Assembly: GCF_001698125.1 (NCBI RefSeq) | Contig: NZ_CP013854.1 | Span: forward strand, 3,844,001-3,908,000 | Direction of reading: 5' to 3' | Origin: Pseudonocardia sp. HH130630-07 | GTDB taxonomy: Bacteria > Actinomycetota > Actinomycetes > Mycobacteriales > Pseudonocardiaceae | Length of the DNA: 64,000 nucleotides | Shown: positions 30,597-38,892 of the stretch, one piece after another | How the letters are laid out: the number at the start of each line of letters is the position of its first letter | How positions within the stretch are numbered: the first letter of the stretch is position 1 | Made by a program: the position numbers and the translations under genes | The notes under the pieces: generated by a model | Databases searched by the model: none | What the model saw: only the letters and a program-made list of their open reading frames with translations | Told to the model about the DNA's origin: nothing

Positions 30597-32552
30597 TCAC
30601 TCGCCGAACGCGATGCGGACGTCGTCGGTCGTCGGCGCGGCGGGCGGGACGGTCTGCGGTGCCCCGGCCGCCGCGGGATCGAGGAACACCTCGGGGGCCA
30701 TCACGGCCGGGTCGACCTCGAGCACGGCGTAGCCCCCGACCGCACCGGCGCCGAAGCCCGGGGCGAACACCCGGGTCGGGCCGGTCACGACGCCGTCGGC
30801 GCAGGCGTCGAACAGCGCGATCGGGATGGACGCGGCGGACACGTTGCCCATCGTGCCGATGTTGAAGTACAGCTGCTCCGCCGCGAGCCCGGCCTTCTCC
30901 GCGAGCTGCAGGATCATCGTCTTGTTCGCCTGGTGCGGGACGATGAGGTCCACCGCGTCGAGCATGCTGCCGGTGCCGTCCGGCCCGGCCTGCTCGGTGA
31001 GCTCACCGATCATCTGCGCCAGGTAGCGCGCGACCAGGGACTTCACCTCGGGCCCGTAGACGGTGATGTCGTTGTCGAACTCCGGGTTCGGCCAGATGAT
31101 CGAGTTGACCTCGGAGACCGGGCCGGACGCGTAGGTCTGGAGCAGGTCGACGTCGCCGGGCTCGCCGTCGGGGGCCGGTGCGACGACCATCGCCGCGGCG
31201 CCGTCGCCGAAGATCATCCGCGAGGTGCGGACGTTGCCGATCTTGTCCGAGAACTTCTCGACGCAGACCAGGAGCACCGGCCGGCGGACCTCCTGCAGCT
31301 GGCGGACGGCCTCGGCCAGCCCGTACGGGAGCCCCGCGCAGGCGGCGACGATGTCGGCCGAGCAGTGCGTCTGGAGCAGCCCGAGCTGGCCGGACAGCCA
31401 GGTCGACAGCGACGGGATGAGCCGCTCGCTGGTGCAGGTCGCGACGATGACCGCGCCGATCTCGGACCGGTCGCGGCCGGAGTGCTCCAGCGCCCGGACC
31501 GCGGCCGACCAGGCCAGGTCCTCGATGTCGTGCGAGGTGTAGCAGCGCTGGTCGATCCCGGTCTTGGTGGAGATCTCCGCGGCGCTCATCGGCGACCAGG
31601 AGAACGCCGAGTTGCGCACGACGTCGTCGTTGGAGCAGACGTGCTCGCCGCGGACGACCGCGAGCGCCTCCACCTTCGGCTGCACCGCGAACGCCTCGCG
31701 GACCCGGACCGGCGGCAGCGGGCGCGCCGGGGAGACCGGCTCGGCCTGCGTCGCGACCCGGCCGCGGCGGGCCGGGCGGGCGCCGGTGGCGCGGTCCAGG
31801 AAGTCCGCCACGTCGCGGTTGCGCGGGTGGAAGGCGATGACGTGGTCGTCGTCGCCGATCTCGTCCGCGGTACGCAGCTCGGTCGCGGCGCGGTCCCACG
31901 GGTACTGGTTGTGCAGCACCATCGCCCACCGGGTGAGCGCCTCGAGCTCGGGCCGCTCGGCGTGCGCGTCGAGGATCTCGTTCCAGGCGAAGACCGGGTA
32001 GTCCGGGTCGTGGTGCGGTACGACGAAGGTGCGCGCGCCGGGGGTCGTCAGGAACTGCTCGACGGTCGGCTTCACGGCGGGCAGCTCGGTCGCGTGGTGG
32101 CGGCGGTTGCCGTAGACGTCGAAGAGCAGGTCGAAGATCCGCTCCTCGACGCCGGTGTCCCAGGTGGTCGGCAGCGCGTCGAACGCCTCGCGCACCGCGC
32201 GGATCTTCCGCTCGCCGTCGCGCCACGGGGTCAGCGTCGGGAGGAAGACGTCGGGGCGGTGGCGCGGCAGGTCGCGCCAGCGGGTCGGGCGCTTCTCGAA
32301 CATCGTCAGCGTGTACCGGTTGACCCAGAACAGGTTCTGGCTCATGTCGCGCAGCAGGCCGAACCGGCTCTCGTACGCCCCCGAGGCCACCCGTTCCAGG
32401 ATGTCGGTCCCGGTCGGCGCCTTCGCCTCGAAATCGCGCCCGACGATTGCGGCGAACTGTTCGAGATCGTCGATCACGGAGAAATCGAGTTCTCCGAGGA
32501 AATTCGCGGGAAAGACCAGACGGTCGTGGTTGTTGACCACGAACGGCTTCAT
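30597..32552 (-). CDS. KAS III-like condensing enzyme with a 330-residue N-terminal extension
   Basis: A 651-residue protein. The C-terminal half (about 320-640) is a thiolase-fold ketoacyl synthase III: STKTGIDQRCYTS, catalytic Cys at about 405 in IVAACAGLPYGLAEA, DGAAAMVV, His at about 540 in IVPHQANKT and Asn in NIGTMGNVSAAS, so the triad is intact. The N-terminal 330 residues (MKPFVVNNHDRLVFPANFLG onwards, rich in Trp, His and Asp) match no family I recognise. FabH normally has about 320 residues. With the carboxylase and reductase downstream, it may condense an acyl-CoA with malonyl-CoA, like the acetoacetyl-CoA synthase NphT7. ATG at 32552. Confidence 0.78.
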   Translation of the reverse strand: MKPFVVNNHDRLVFPANFLGELDFSVIDDLEQFAAIVGRDFEAKAPTGTDILERVASGAYESRFGLLRDMSQNLFWVNRYTLTMFEKRPTRWRDLPRHRPDVFLPTLTPWRDGERKIRAVREAFDALPTTWDTGVEERIFDLLFDVYGNRRHHATELPAVKPTVEQFLTTPGARTFVVPHHDPDYPVFAWNEILDAHAERPELEALTRWAMVLHNQYPWDRAATELRTADEIGDDDHVIAFHPRNRDVADFLDRATGARPARRGRVATQAEPVSPARPLPPVRVREAFAVQPKVEALAVVRGEHVCSNDDVVRNSAFSWSPMSAAEISTKTGIDQRCYTSHDIEDLAWSAAVRALEHSGRDRSEIGAVIVATCTSERLIPSLSTWLSGQLGLLQTHCSADIVAACAGLPYGLAEAVRQLQEVRRPVLLVCVEKFSDKIGNVRTSRMIFGDGAAAMVVAPAPDGEPGDVDLLQTYASGPVSEVNSIIWPNPEFDNDITVYGPEVKSLVARYLAQMIGELTEQAGPDGTGSMLDAVDLIVPHQANKTMILQLAEKAGLAAEQLYFNIGTMGNVSAASIPIALFDACADGVVTGPTRVFAPGFGAGAVGGYAVLEVDPAVMAPEVFLDPAAAGAPQTVPPAAPTTDDVRIAFGE

Positions 32553-32925
32553 GGGACGACCTCCAGGTGCGACGACGGCCAGGGCTGCGGGTCTGCCTTC
32601 ATTCGTCGTCACCAGGGTCAACGCGAATGCGGGCCGGATGGTCGGTGCGGTTGCGGTGTCACAGACGGTATCGGTGCAGAGACTCGATCGGAATGTGATC
32701 CGGCCCCCGAGTGGGTGCGCTCACCCATTGTCGGGTACGTGCGACGGTGGCCGGCCGGAATGTTACCGAGAAGTTCTACCGACCGGTCCGCTGCACGGGC
32801 GTGCCGTACCCGCAGGTCGGCGCCACCATCGGGTCCATAGTGGAACGCATACGGCGGGTGCCGGTGCGGCCCCGGTGCGTGCACGCCCGGCACCGGCGGA
32901 GTGGTGCAGGTCGCGCCGGTGCCGG
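32553..32925. other. Intergenic region upstream of the KAS III-like gene
   Basis: The 373 bases contain no gene I can support. A modest hairpin, GGTGCCGG at 32857-32864 with CCGGCACC at 32887-32894, may end the MFS transcript. The rest should include the promoter of the condensing-enzyme gene; no clear -35/-10 pair was seen. Confidence 0.3.
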
Positions 32926-34380
32926 TCAGACGCGGCCGGCGACCGGCTCCGCGGTCGGCCCGACGGTCAGCGGCTCCGGGGTCAGTGCGACGAGCACCGT
33001 CGCGACCAGCGCGGCGGCACCGGCGGCGGCGAACGCGATCGTGTAGGCGGCGCCCTGCGGGAAGGCGCCGCCGTCGAGCACGAAGGCCGAGGTGACCGCC
33101 GCGACGACGGCCGCGCACGAGCTGGTGCCCAGCTGCCGGGCCAGGGTGTTGAGGCTGTTCGCCGCGGCCGTCTCCGACTCCGGGACCGCGCGCATGATCG
33201 CCAGCGGGATCGCCGAGTAGGCGAGTGCCGCCCCGATCGCCGCGACCGTCGAGGCCAGCATCAGCAGCCAGACCGAGCCCGGCAGCAGGGCCAGGCCCAC
33301 GTTGCCCACCGCCAGGACGACCGTCCCGGCGACCAGCGTGGTGCGCGGCCCGCGCAGTCGCGACAACCGCGCCGACACCGAGGACAGCGCCACCATCGCC
33401 CCGCCCATCGGGAGCAGCACCAGCCCGGCGATCACCAGCGGCAGCCCGAAGCCGTACCCGGTCCCGACCGGTGCCTGCAGGATCTGGATGGTGAGGATGA
33501 AGCCCGCGAACATCGCGAACCCGGTGAGTACCGAGGCCAGGTTGGTCAGCAGCACCGCGGGCCGGGCGGAGACCCGCAGGTCGATCAGCGGGCGCCGGAC
33601 CCGCAGCTCGTAGCGGCCGGTCACCAGCGTCAGCACGACGGTGGCGCCGAGCAGCCCGAGCACGGTCGGCGACGCCCAGCCCCAGGCGTCGCCCTTGGAG
33701 ATCGCCAGCAGCAGGCAGACCAGCGCGAGGCCGACCCCGACCGCGCCCACGGCGTCGAACCGGCCCCCGCTGCGCAGCCGGGACTCCGGCACGAGCCGGC
33801 GCACCAGCAGGATCTGGACCACCGCGATCACCGCGGCCCCGGCGAACAGCCAGCGCCAGCTCCCGAGCTGGGCGACGACGCCGGTGATCGGCAGGCCGAT
33901 CGCGCCGCCGAACCCGAGCGAGGACGACATCAGGCCGACCCCCGACCCGATCCGCTCCGGCGGGAGGACGTCGCGCATCAGGCTCATGCCGAGCGCGATC
34001 ACCCCGAACGCCGCGCCCTGCAGCACCCGGGCGACGAGCAGCAGCCCGATCCCGGGGGCCACGGCGCCGAGCAGCGAGCCCACCCCGACCAGGCCGAGCG
34101 CGACCAGCAGCATCCGGCGCTTGCCGTACATGTCGCCGAGCCGGCCCAGCACCGGCGCCGACACGGCCCCGGCCACCAGGTTCGCGGTGACCAGCCAGGA
34201 CGCCGTCGAGGGGCTCACCGACAGCAGCTCGGGGAACCGGGGCAGGAGCGGGACCACCATCGTCTGCACCAGCGAGACGAGCAGGCCGGACGCCGCGAGC
34301 ACGGTGATCGCGACGCCTGGCCGGTGCGGTCTGGTGGGTGTCCCGGGGGTGGTCTCGGCGGCTCGACGGGCCCGGAACAC
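32926..34380 (-). CDS. MFS drug-efflux transporter, DHA2-like
   Basis: A 484-residue membrane protein with about 14 hydrophobic segments. LVQTMVVPLLPRFPELLSVSPSTASWLVTANLVAGAVSAPVLGRLGDMYGKRRML contains the MFS motif A (GRLGDMYGKRR). GSWRWLFAGAAVIAVVQILLVRRLVPES is typical of the 14-span DHA2 exporters for drugs and dyes. The GTG at 34380 starts MFRARRAAETTPG. The substrate is unknown. No regulator is adjacent. Confidence 0.87.
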   Translation of the reverse strand: MFRARRAAETTPGTPTRPHRPGVAITVLAASGLLVSLVQTMVVPLLPRFPELLSVSPSTASWLVTANLVAGAVSAPVLGRLGDMYGKRRMLLVALGLVGVGSLLGAVAPGIGLLLVARVLQGAAFGVIALGMSLMRDVLPPERIGSGVGLMSSSLGFGGAIGLPITGVVAQLGSWRWLFAGAAVIAVVQILLVRRLVPESRLRSGGRFDAVGAVGVGLALVCLLLAISKGDAWGWASPTVLGLLGATVVLTLVTGRYELRVRRPLIDLRVSARPAVLLTNLASVLTGFAMFAGFILTIQILQAPVGTGYGFGLPLVIAGLVLLPMGGAMVALSSVSARLSRLRGPRTTLVAGTVVLAVGNVGLALLPGSVWLLMLASTVAAIGAALAYSAIPLAIMRAVPESETAAANSLNTLARQLGTSSCAAVVAAVTSAFVLDGGAFPQGAAYTIAFAAAGAAALVATVLVALTPEPLTVGPTAEPVAGRV

Positions 34381-34487
34381 ACGACCTCTGATGATCAGGT
34401 TGTTGTCGTTGCTACCCGATCAGGTGAGCACGGTTCGTGGTCCCGCGGCAAGCGAGAAACTTTGCAATGGCATCTTCGACGCGATTC

Positions 34488-35675
34488 TCACCCGGCTGCC
34501 GGAGCCGCCGGGCGCTCCCGCGGCGGCACCGGCACCGGCGGCTGCGGACCCGCGTAGGTGGCCGACGGGCGGATCAGCCGCCGCTGTGCCGCCTGCTCCA
34601 GCACGTGCGCGCACCAGCCGACGACCCGGCTGGTGGCGAACGTCGGCGTGAACATCGACCGCGGGACACCGCAGCCCGCCATCACCACACCCGCGTAGAA
34701 CTCGACGTTCGCGTGCAACGGCCGGTCCGGGCGCAGCTGCGCGAGCGCCGCGCCGACCTGCCGCTCGACCTCGGCGGCCCGGGCCGGGAGCGGGCCGCCG
34801 AGCCGCTCGGCGACCTCGCGCAGCAGCGCCGTGCGCGGATCGGGGCCGCGGTACACGGCGTGCCCGAACCCCATGATCCGTTCCCCGGCGGCGAGCCGGT
34901 CGGCGACCCAGCGCCCGGGGTCGCCGCCGGCCTCGCGGTCGATCGCGTCCAGGCTCTCCAGCGCGCGGTCCGGGGCGCCGCCGTGCAGCGGGCCGGAGAA
35001 GGCACCGATCGCCGCCGTGACCGCCGAGGCGACGTCCGCCCCGGTGGAGGCGACGACCCGGGCGGTGAACGTGGAGGCGTTGAAGCCGTGGTCCAGCGTG
35101 CTGACGAGGTAGGCGTCGACGGCGCGGGCGTGCTCGGCGACGGGTTCGGACCCGGTGAGCATCCACAGCCAGTTCGCGGCGGGCTCCAGGTCGGCCCGCG
35201 GCGCGACCGGGTCCCGGCCGGAGCGCAGCCGGTGCAGTGCGGCCAGCACGGTCGGCGTCGCGGCGCAGACGGCGAGTGCGTCCCGCGCGCCCCGCTCCGG
35301 TCCGGCGTCCCAGACCGGGCGCATCCCGCGCAGCGGGCCGAGGACCGACAGGGCGGTGCGCAGGCCGGCGAGCAGGTCGTCGCCGCACGCGCCGGCGATC
35401 GCGGGGAGCAGGGCGCGCAGCTCGTCCGGGAGCTCCCGGTGGGCGGCGATCCGCCCGGCGAACGCGGTCCGCTCCGGCTCGGTGGGCAGGTGGCCGTGGG
35501 CGGCGAGGAACCAGGCGCAGGTGAAGGTCCTGACCCGGGCCAGCTCGACCGCGGAGTACTGGCGGTAGTGGTAGAAGCCCTCGTCGCCGCGGACGTCACC
35601 GATCGTCGTGGTGGTGACGGCGACGCCGCGCAGGCCCGGTGGGACCTCGGGTACGGCAGTGGGGACGGTCGTCAT
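34488..35675 (-). CDS. Citrate synthase family protein with Asp-to-Glu at the catalytic base
   Basis: A 395-residue citrate/2-methylcitrate synthase homologue. The conserved histidines are present in DHGFNASTFTARVVAST, FSGPLHGGAP and IMGFGHAVYRGPDPR. The usual NVDFYSG, whose Asp abstracts the acetyl-CoA proton, here reads NVEFYAG, a conservative replacement of a key residue. ATG at 35675; a 70-base gap with AT-rich operators separates it from the divergent HTH-citrate synthase. Its job (citrate synthase, 2-methylcitrate synthase or an altered activity) is uncertain. Confidence 0.85.
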   Translation of the reverse strand: MTTVPTAVPEVPPGLRGVAVTTTTIGDVRGDEGFYHYRQYSAVELARVRTFTCAWFLAAHGHLPTEPERTAFAGRIAAHRELPDELRALLPAIAGACGDDLLAGLRTALSVLGPLRGMRPVWDAGPERGARDALAVCAATPTVLAALHRLRSGRDPVAPRADLEPAANWLWMLTGSEPVAEHARAVDAYLVSTLDHGFNASTFTARVVASTGADVASAVTAAIGAFSGPLHGGAPDRALESLDAIDREAGGDPGRWVADRLAAGERIMGFGHAVYRGPDPRTALLREVAERLGGPLPARAAEVERQVGAALAQLRPDRPLHANVEFYAGVVMAGCGVPRSMFTPTFATSRVVGWCAHVLEQAAQRRLIRPSATYAGPQPPVPVPPRERPAAPAAG

Positions 35676-35707
35676 GGGACAGACGTTCCGCCGTCCCCGT
35701 CGCGTCG

Positions 35708-35733
35708 TCAATATTGATTCGATCAATGTTGAT
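35708..35733. promoter_or_regulatory. AT-rich array of TCAAT/ATTGA half-sites between two citrate synthase genes
   Basis: Overlapping inverted repeats: TCAATATTGA (35708-35717) is a perfect palindrome, ATTGAT-TCG-ATCAAT (35713-35727) is perfect with a 3-base spacer, and ATCAA-TG-TTGAT (35722-35733) is a third. In this GC-rich genome such a site stands out. It sits 33 bases from one start codon and 13 from the other, ideal for a repressor of both genes; the HTH domain of the adjacent citrate synthase is the obvious candidate ligand. Confidence 0.75.
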
Positions 35734-35745
35734 ACGGTCCATGTC

Positions 35746-36984
35746 GTGGAGTACCTGACCGTCGCCGAGACCGCGGAACGGCTCGGCGTGAAGCGCGAGA
35801 CCGTGTACGCCTACGCCAGCCGCGGCCTGCTGACCAGCGTGCGCGGCGCGCAGCGGCGGGGGAGCCGGTTCGCCCGGCCGGAGGTGGAGGCACTCGCCGC
35901 GCGCGGCCGCGAGGCCGGGGCGCCGTCCGGGGCGGTCGAGCGGATCAGGACCGGGATCACCCTGGTGGCCGACGGCGGGCCGTGGTTCCGGGGGGTCGCG
36001 GCCGGGGAGCTCGCCCGCACCGCGACCCCGGAGGAGGTCGCCGGGCTGCTCTGGGAGACCGGCGGGCCGGTGCCGCTCGCGGCCGATCCCGACCTGCTCC
36101 CGGTCGCCACCGCCGTGCTCCGCGCACTGCCGGCCGGTGCCCGGGCCACCGACCGCTTCCGGGTGGCGGTCGGGGCGCTGGCCGCGGCCGACCCGCTGCG
36201 GGCCGACGTCTCGCCCGGCGCGGTCGTGCGGACGGCCTCGCGGCTGCTCGGCACCGTGGTCGACGCCCTGACCACCACCGTGGCGGACCCGCCACCCCCG
36301 GTGGAGCAGGCCGGTCTGGCCGCGCGGCTGTGGCCGGCGCTCGCCCGGGACCCGTCGGCGGATCCCGGGGCGGGGATCGGCCACGTGCGGGCCGCACTGG
36401 TACTGCTCGCCGACCACGGGCTCGCGGCCTCCACGGTCGCCACCCGGGTCGCCGCGAGCACGCTCGCCGACGTGCACGCGGTCGTCTCCGCCGGGCTCGG
36501 TGCGCTGGACGGCCCGCGGCACGGCCTGGCCAGCGGGCTGGCGTACCGCTTCCTCGCCGGTGCGGCCACCGACCCGCGGGCCGCGCTGGCCGAGCGGCTG
36601 CGGTCCGGCGAGCGGGTGCCCGGGTTCGGGCACGCCGTCTACCGGGGTCCCGATCCGCGGGCCGTGGTGCTGCTCGACCGGCTGCGCGCGGACCCGGTGG
36701 CGGCACCGGCGGCCGGCGTCGTGACGGCTCTGGCCGACGGGCTGCACCGGGGCGGCGAGGGCCCCGCGCCGAACATCGACATCGCGCTCGCGGCCCTGCT
36801 GCACGCCCACGACCTGCGCCCGGACGCGGGCGAGCTGCTGTTCGCCACGGCCCGCACGATCGGCTGGGTCGCGCACGCCATGGAGGAGTACGCCGAGCCC
36901 GGGCTGCGGTTCCGCCCGGTCGGCGTCTACACCGGACCGCGACCCGGCGCCGGCGACGGGGACGGACCTGCTGCGGCGGGGTGA
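35746..36984 (+). CDS. Citrate synthase fused to an N-terminal helix-turn-helix domain
   Basis: A 412-residue protein. Residues 1-50 (VEYLTVAETAERLGVKRETVYAYASRGLLTSVRG) form a MerR/excisionase-type helix-turn-helix. The rest is a citrate synthase: DHGLAASTVATRVAAST, GPRHGLAS, VPGFGHAVYRGPDPR with the catalytic His, and NIDIALAALLHAH with the catalytic Asp, so catalysis seems possible. Such fusions are recurrent in actinobacteria, but their physiological role is poorly defined. The GTG start at 35746 places it 13 bases past the TCAAT/ATTGA array, which it probably binds, perhaps sensing acyl-CoA or oxaloacetate. Confidence 0.87.
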   Translation: MEYLTVAETAERLGVKRETVYAYASRGLLTSVRGAQRRGSRFARPEVEALAARGREAGAPSGAVERIRTGITLVADGGPWFRGVAAGELARTATPEEVAGLLWETGGPVPLAADPDLLPVATAVLRALPAGARATDRFRVAVGALAAADPLRADVSPGAVVRTASRLLGTVVDALTTTVADPPPPVEQAGLAARLWPALARDPSADPGAGIGHVRAALVLLADHGLAASTVATRVAASTLADVHAVVSAGLGALDGPRHGLASGLAYRFLAGAATDPRAALAERLRSGERVPGFGHAVYRGPDPRAVVLLDRLRADPVAAPAAGVVTALADGLHRGGEGPAPNIDIALAALLHAHDLRPDAGELLFATARTIGWVAHAMEEYAEPGLRFRPVGVYTGPRPGAGDGDGPAAAG

Positions 36985-37008
36985 CCGGCCGAGCGCGAGG
37001 ATGGGGCC

Positions 37009-37419
37009 ATGCCCCGTCGACGTTCCCTCGCCGACGGCGTCTCCGACCGCTTCCGAGAGCTCTGGTCGCAGCGCCGCCCCTGCATCCTCGTCACCCCGCG
37101 CCGGGACGGCACCCCGCACGCGGTACCGGTCGGGGTCACCCTGGACCTCACCGAGCGGGTGGCGCGGGTCATCTGCAGCGGCGGTTCGCAGAAGGCGGTC
37201 AACGTCGCCGCCGCGGGCCGGGCCGGTGCCCGCGTCTCGCTGACGCTGGTCGAGGGCCGGACCTGGTCGACCCTCGAGGGCGTCGCCGTCGTCGACGACG
37301 ATCCCGGCGCCGTGCGCGACGCCGAGCACCGCTACGCCCGCGAGTACAAGGAGCCGCGGGAGAACCCGCAGCGGGTGGTGCTCCGCGTCGCCGTCGACCG
37401 CGTGCTCGGCAACGCCTGA
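37009..37419 (+). CDS. Split-barrel flavin/F420-binding family protein (PNPOx-like)
   Basis: A 136-residue protein with the single split-barrel of the pyridoxamine-5'-phosphate-oxidase-like superfamily: LWSQRRPCILVTPRRDGTPHAVPVGVTLD, then RVICSGGSQKAVNVAAAGRAGARVSLTLVEGRTWSTLEGVA. The small size and TPHAVPVG block are common in F420- or FMN-dependent members of actinobacteria. Substrate unknown; PLP synthesis is unlikely. It lies 24 bases after the HTH-citrate synthase and 16 before the MBL gene, so it may belong to that transcript. Confidence 0.75.
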   Translation: MPRRRSLADGVSDRFRELWSQRRPCILVTPRRDGTPHAVPVGVTLDLTERVARVICSGGSQKAVNVAAAGRAGARVSLTLVEGRTWSTLEGVAVVDDDPGAVRDAEHRYAREYKEPRENPQRVVLRVAVDRVLGNA

Positions 37420-37435
37420 GCGGGATACTCGGTCC

Positions 37436-38251
37436 GTGGACCTGCCGGAGACGACCTTCCTCGGGCACAGCACGGTGCGGCTGCGCCTGGGCGGGCGCAC
37501 CGTGCTCACCGATCCCGTGCTCACCGATCCCGTGCTCACCGCGACGGTCGGGCCGCTGCGCCGGATGGCACCCGCCGTCGACCCGGCCGGGCTCGCCGAC
37601 GTCGACCTGGTGCTGATCTCGCACCTGCACGCCGACCACCTGCACCTCGGGTCGCTGCGGCTGCTGCCGGTCGGCACCGAGGTCGTGGTCCCCGCCGGAG
37701 CGGCCGGCTGGCTGCGTCGGCGCGGCGTGCGCCGGGTGTCAGAGCTGGCCGTCGGGCAGGCCAGGACGTTCTCCGGGCTCCGGGTGACCGGCACCGCGGC
37801 GGAGCACTCCGGGCACCGCTGGGGACCGCGGCTCACGCACGGCCCGCAGGCCGTCGCGATGGGGCACCTGCTGGAGGCCGACGGTGCCCGCGTCTACCTG
37901 GCCGGTGACACCGGCCTGTTCCCCGGCCTGGCCGACATCGCGGCGCAGGGGCCGATCGACCTGGCCGCGCTGCCGGTGTGGGGCTGGGGGCCGAGCCTCG
38001 GGCCCGGGCACCTCGACCCGGCCGGTGCGGCCGAGGCCGTCCGGCGGCTCGCGCCGCGGGTGACGCTGCCGGTGCAGTGGGGCACCCTCGCCGTCGCCGG
38101 GCTGTGCTCGGTGCCCGGCCGCACCGGTGGCCGGATGCGCGAGCTGCTCGTCCGCCCGCCGCAGGACTTCGCCGCCGCGGTCGTGGCGGCGGGCCTGCGG
38201 ACCCGGCCGGTCGTCGTGCCGCCGGGGGCCTCGCTCGGGGTGCCGGCATGA
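37436..38251 (+). CDS. MBL-fold metallo-hydrolase (UlaG/NAPE-PLD-like)
   Basis: A 271-residue metallo-beta-lactamase-fold protein. The metal site is SHLHADHLHLGS, with further ligands in AAEHSGHRWG and YLAGDTGLFPG; PVQWGTLAVAG near the C-terminus is typical of the UlaG/NAPE-PLD group that cleaves phosphate esters or lactones. The strand after LGGRT contains a perfect in-frame tandem duplication giving LTDPVLTDPVLT. GTG at 37436; the stop overlaps the dedA start (ATGA). Confidence 0.82.
   Translation: MDLPETTFLGHSTVRLRLGGRTVLTDPVLTDPVLTATVGPLRRMAPAVDPAGLADVDLVLISHLHADHLHLGSLRLLPVGTEVVVPAGAAGWLRRRGVRRVSELAVGQARTFSGLRVTGTAAEHSGHRWGPRLTHGPQAVAMGHLLEADGARVYLAGDTGLFPGLADIAAQGPIDLAALPVWGWGPSLGPGHLDPAGAAEAVRRLAPRVTLPVQWGTLAVAGLCSVPGRTGGRMRELLVRPPQDFAAAVVAAGLRTRPVVVPPGASLGVPA
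37501..37530 (+). repeat. In-frame 15-bp tandem duplication inside the MBL-fold gene
   Basis: CGTGCTCACCGATCC occurs twice back to back (37501-37515, 37516-37530), with 11 bases of a third copy. It adds five residues (LTDPV) without breaking the frame, consistent with recent replication slippage. Confidence 0.9.
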
Positions 38252-38886
38252 CCACACCGGTCGCGGCCGCCGCGGACTGGTTCTCCGCCGACCTCGGGCC
38301 GGACACCGGCCGGATCGCCTACCTGGTCGTCGGCGGCGGGGTGCTGTTCGGCTCGATCCTGCCGGTCGTCCCGACCGGGGCGATCGTCGGTGCCGCGGCG
38401 GCGACGGCCATGACGTCGGACGCGCTGTCCCTGCCGGTGGTGCTCGTGCTGGCGCTGGCCGCCGCGCTGGCCGGTGACCTGGTGACGTTCGCCGTCGCCC
38501 GGTGGGGCAGTGCCTCGGTGCTCGCCGCGGTGGCGGGCGGCCGGTTCGGCGGGGACCGCACGGGGGAGCGGGTGCGCCGGCTGCGCGCCGCCTACGCCGA
38601 GCGCGGCTGGCTGCTCGTGCTCGTCGGGCGGGTGGCGCCCGCGGGCCGGGTGCCGACGATCATCGCCGCGGCCGCGGCCGGGATGAGCTGGGGCCGGCTG
38701 GTGCCCGCGGTCACCGGCGGCGCGGCGCTGTGGACCCTGCTGTACGGGGTCCTCGGGGTGCTCACCGGCAACCTCACGGACTCGCCGCTGGTGGCGGCGG
38801 CGCTGGCCGTCGGCGTCGCCGCACTCGTCGGCGCGGCGACCGCACTGGTGCAGCGGCTGCGTCACCGGCGGCGCCCCGGGCGGTGA
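38248..38886 (+). CDS. DedA/VTT family membrane protein
   Basis: A 212-residue integral membrane protein with four to five hydrophobic spans. GSILPVVPTGAIVGAAAA, AALAGDLVTFAVARWG and VLVGRVAPAGRVPTIIAAAAAGMSWGRL match the DedA/VTT domain (re-entrant glycine/proline segments and the conserved Arg). Family members translocate polyprenyl or phospholipid head groups across membranes. The ATG overlaps the MBL stop. It converges on the MFS sugar transporter with a 6-base gap. Confidence 0.85.
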   Translation: MTTPVAAAADWFSADLGPDTGRIAYLVVGGGVLFGSILPVVPTGAIVGAAAATAMTSDALSLPVVLVLALAAALAGDLVTFAVARWGSASVLAAVAGGRFGGDRTGERVRRLRAAYAERGWLLVLVGRVAPAGRVPTIIAAAAAGMSWGRLVPAVTGGAALWTLLYGVLGVLTGNLTDSPLVAAALAVGVAALVGAATALVQRLRHRRRPGR

Positions 38887-38892
38887 CCGCGT

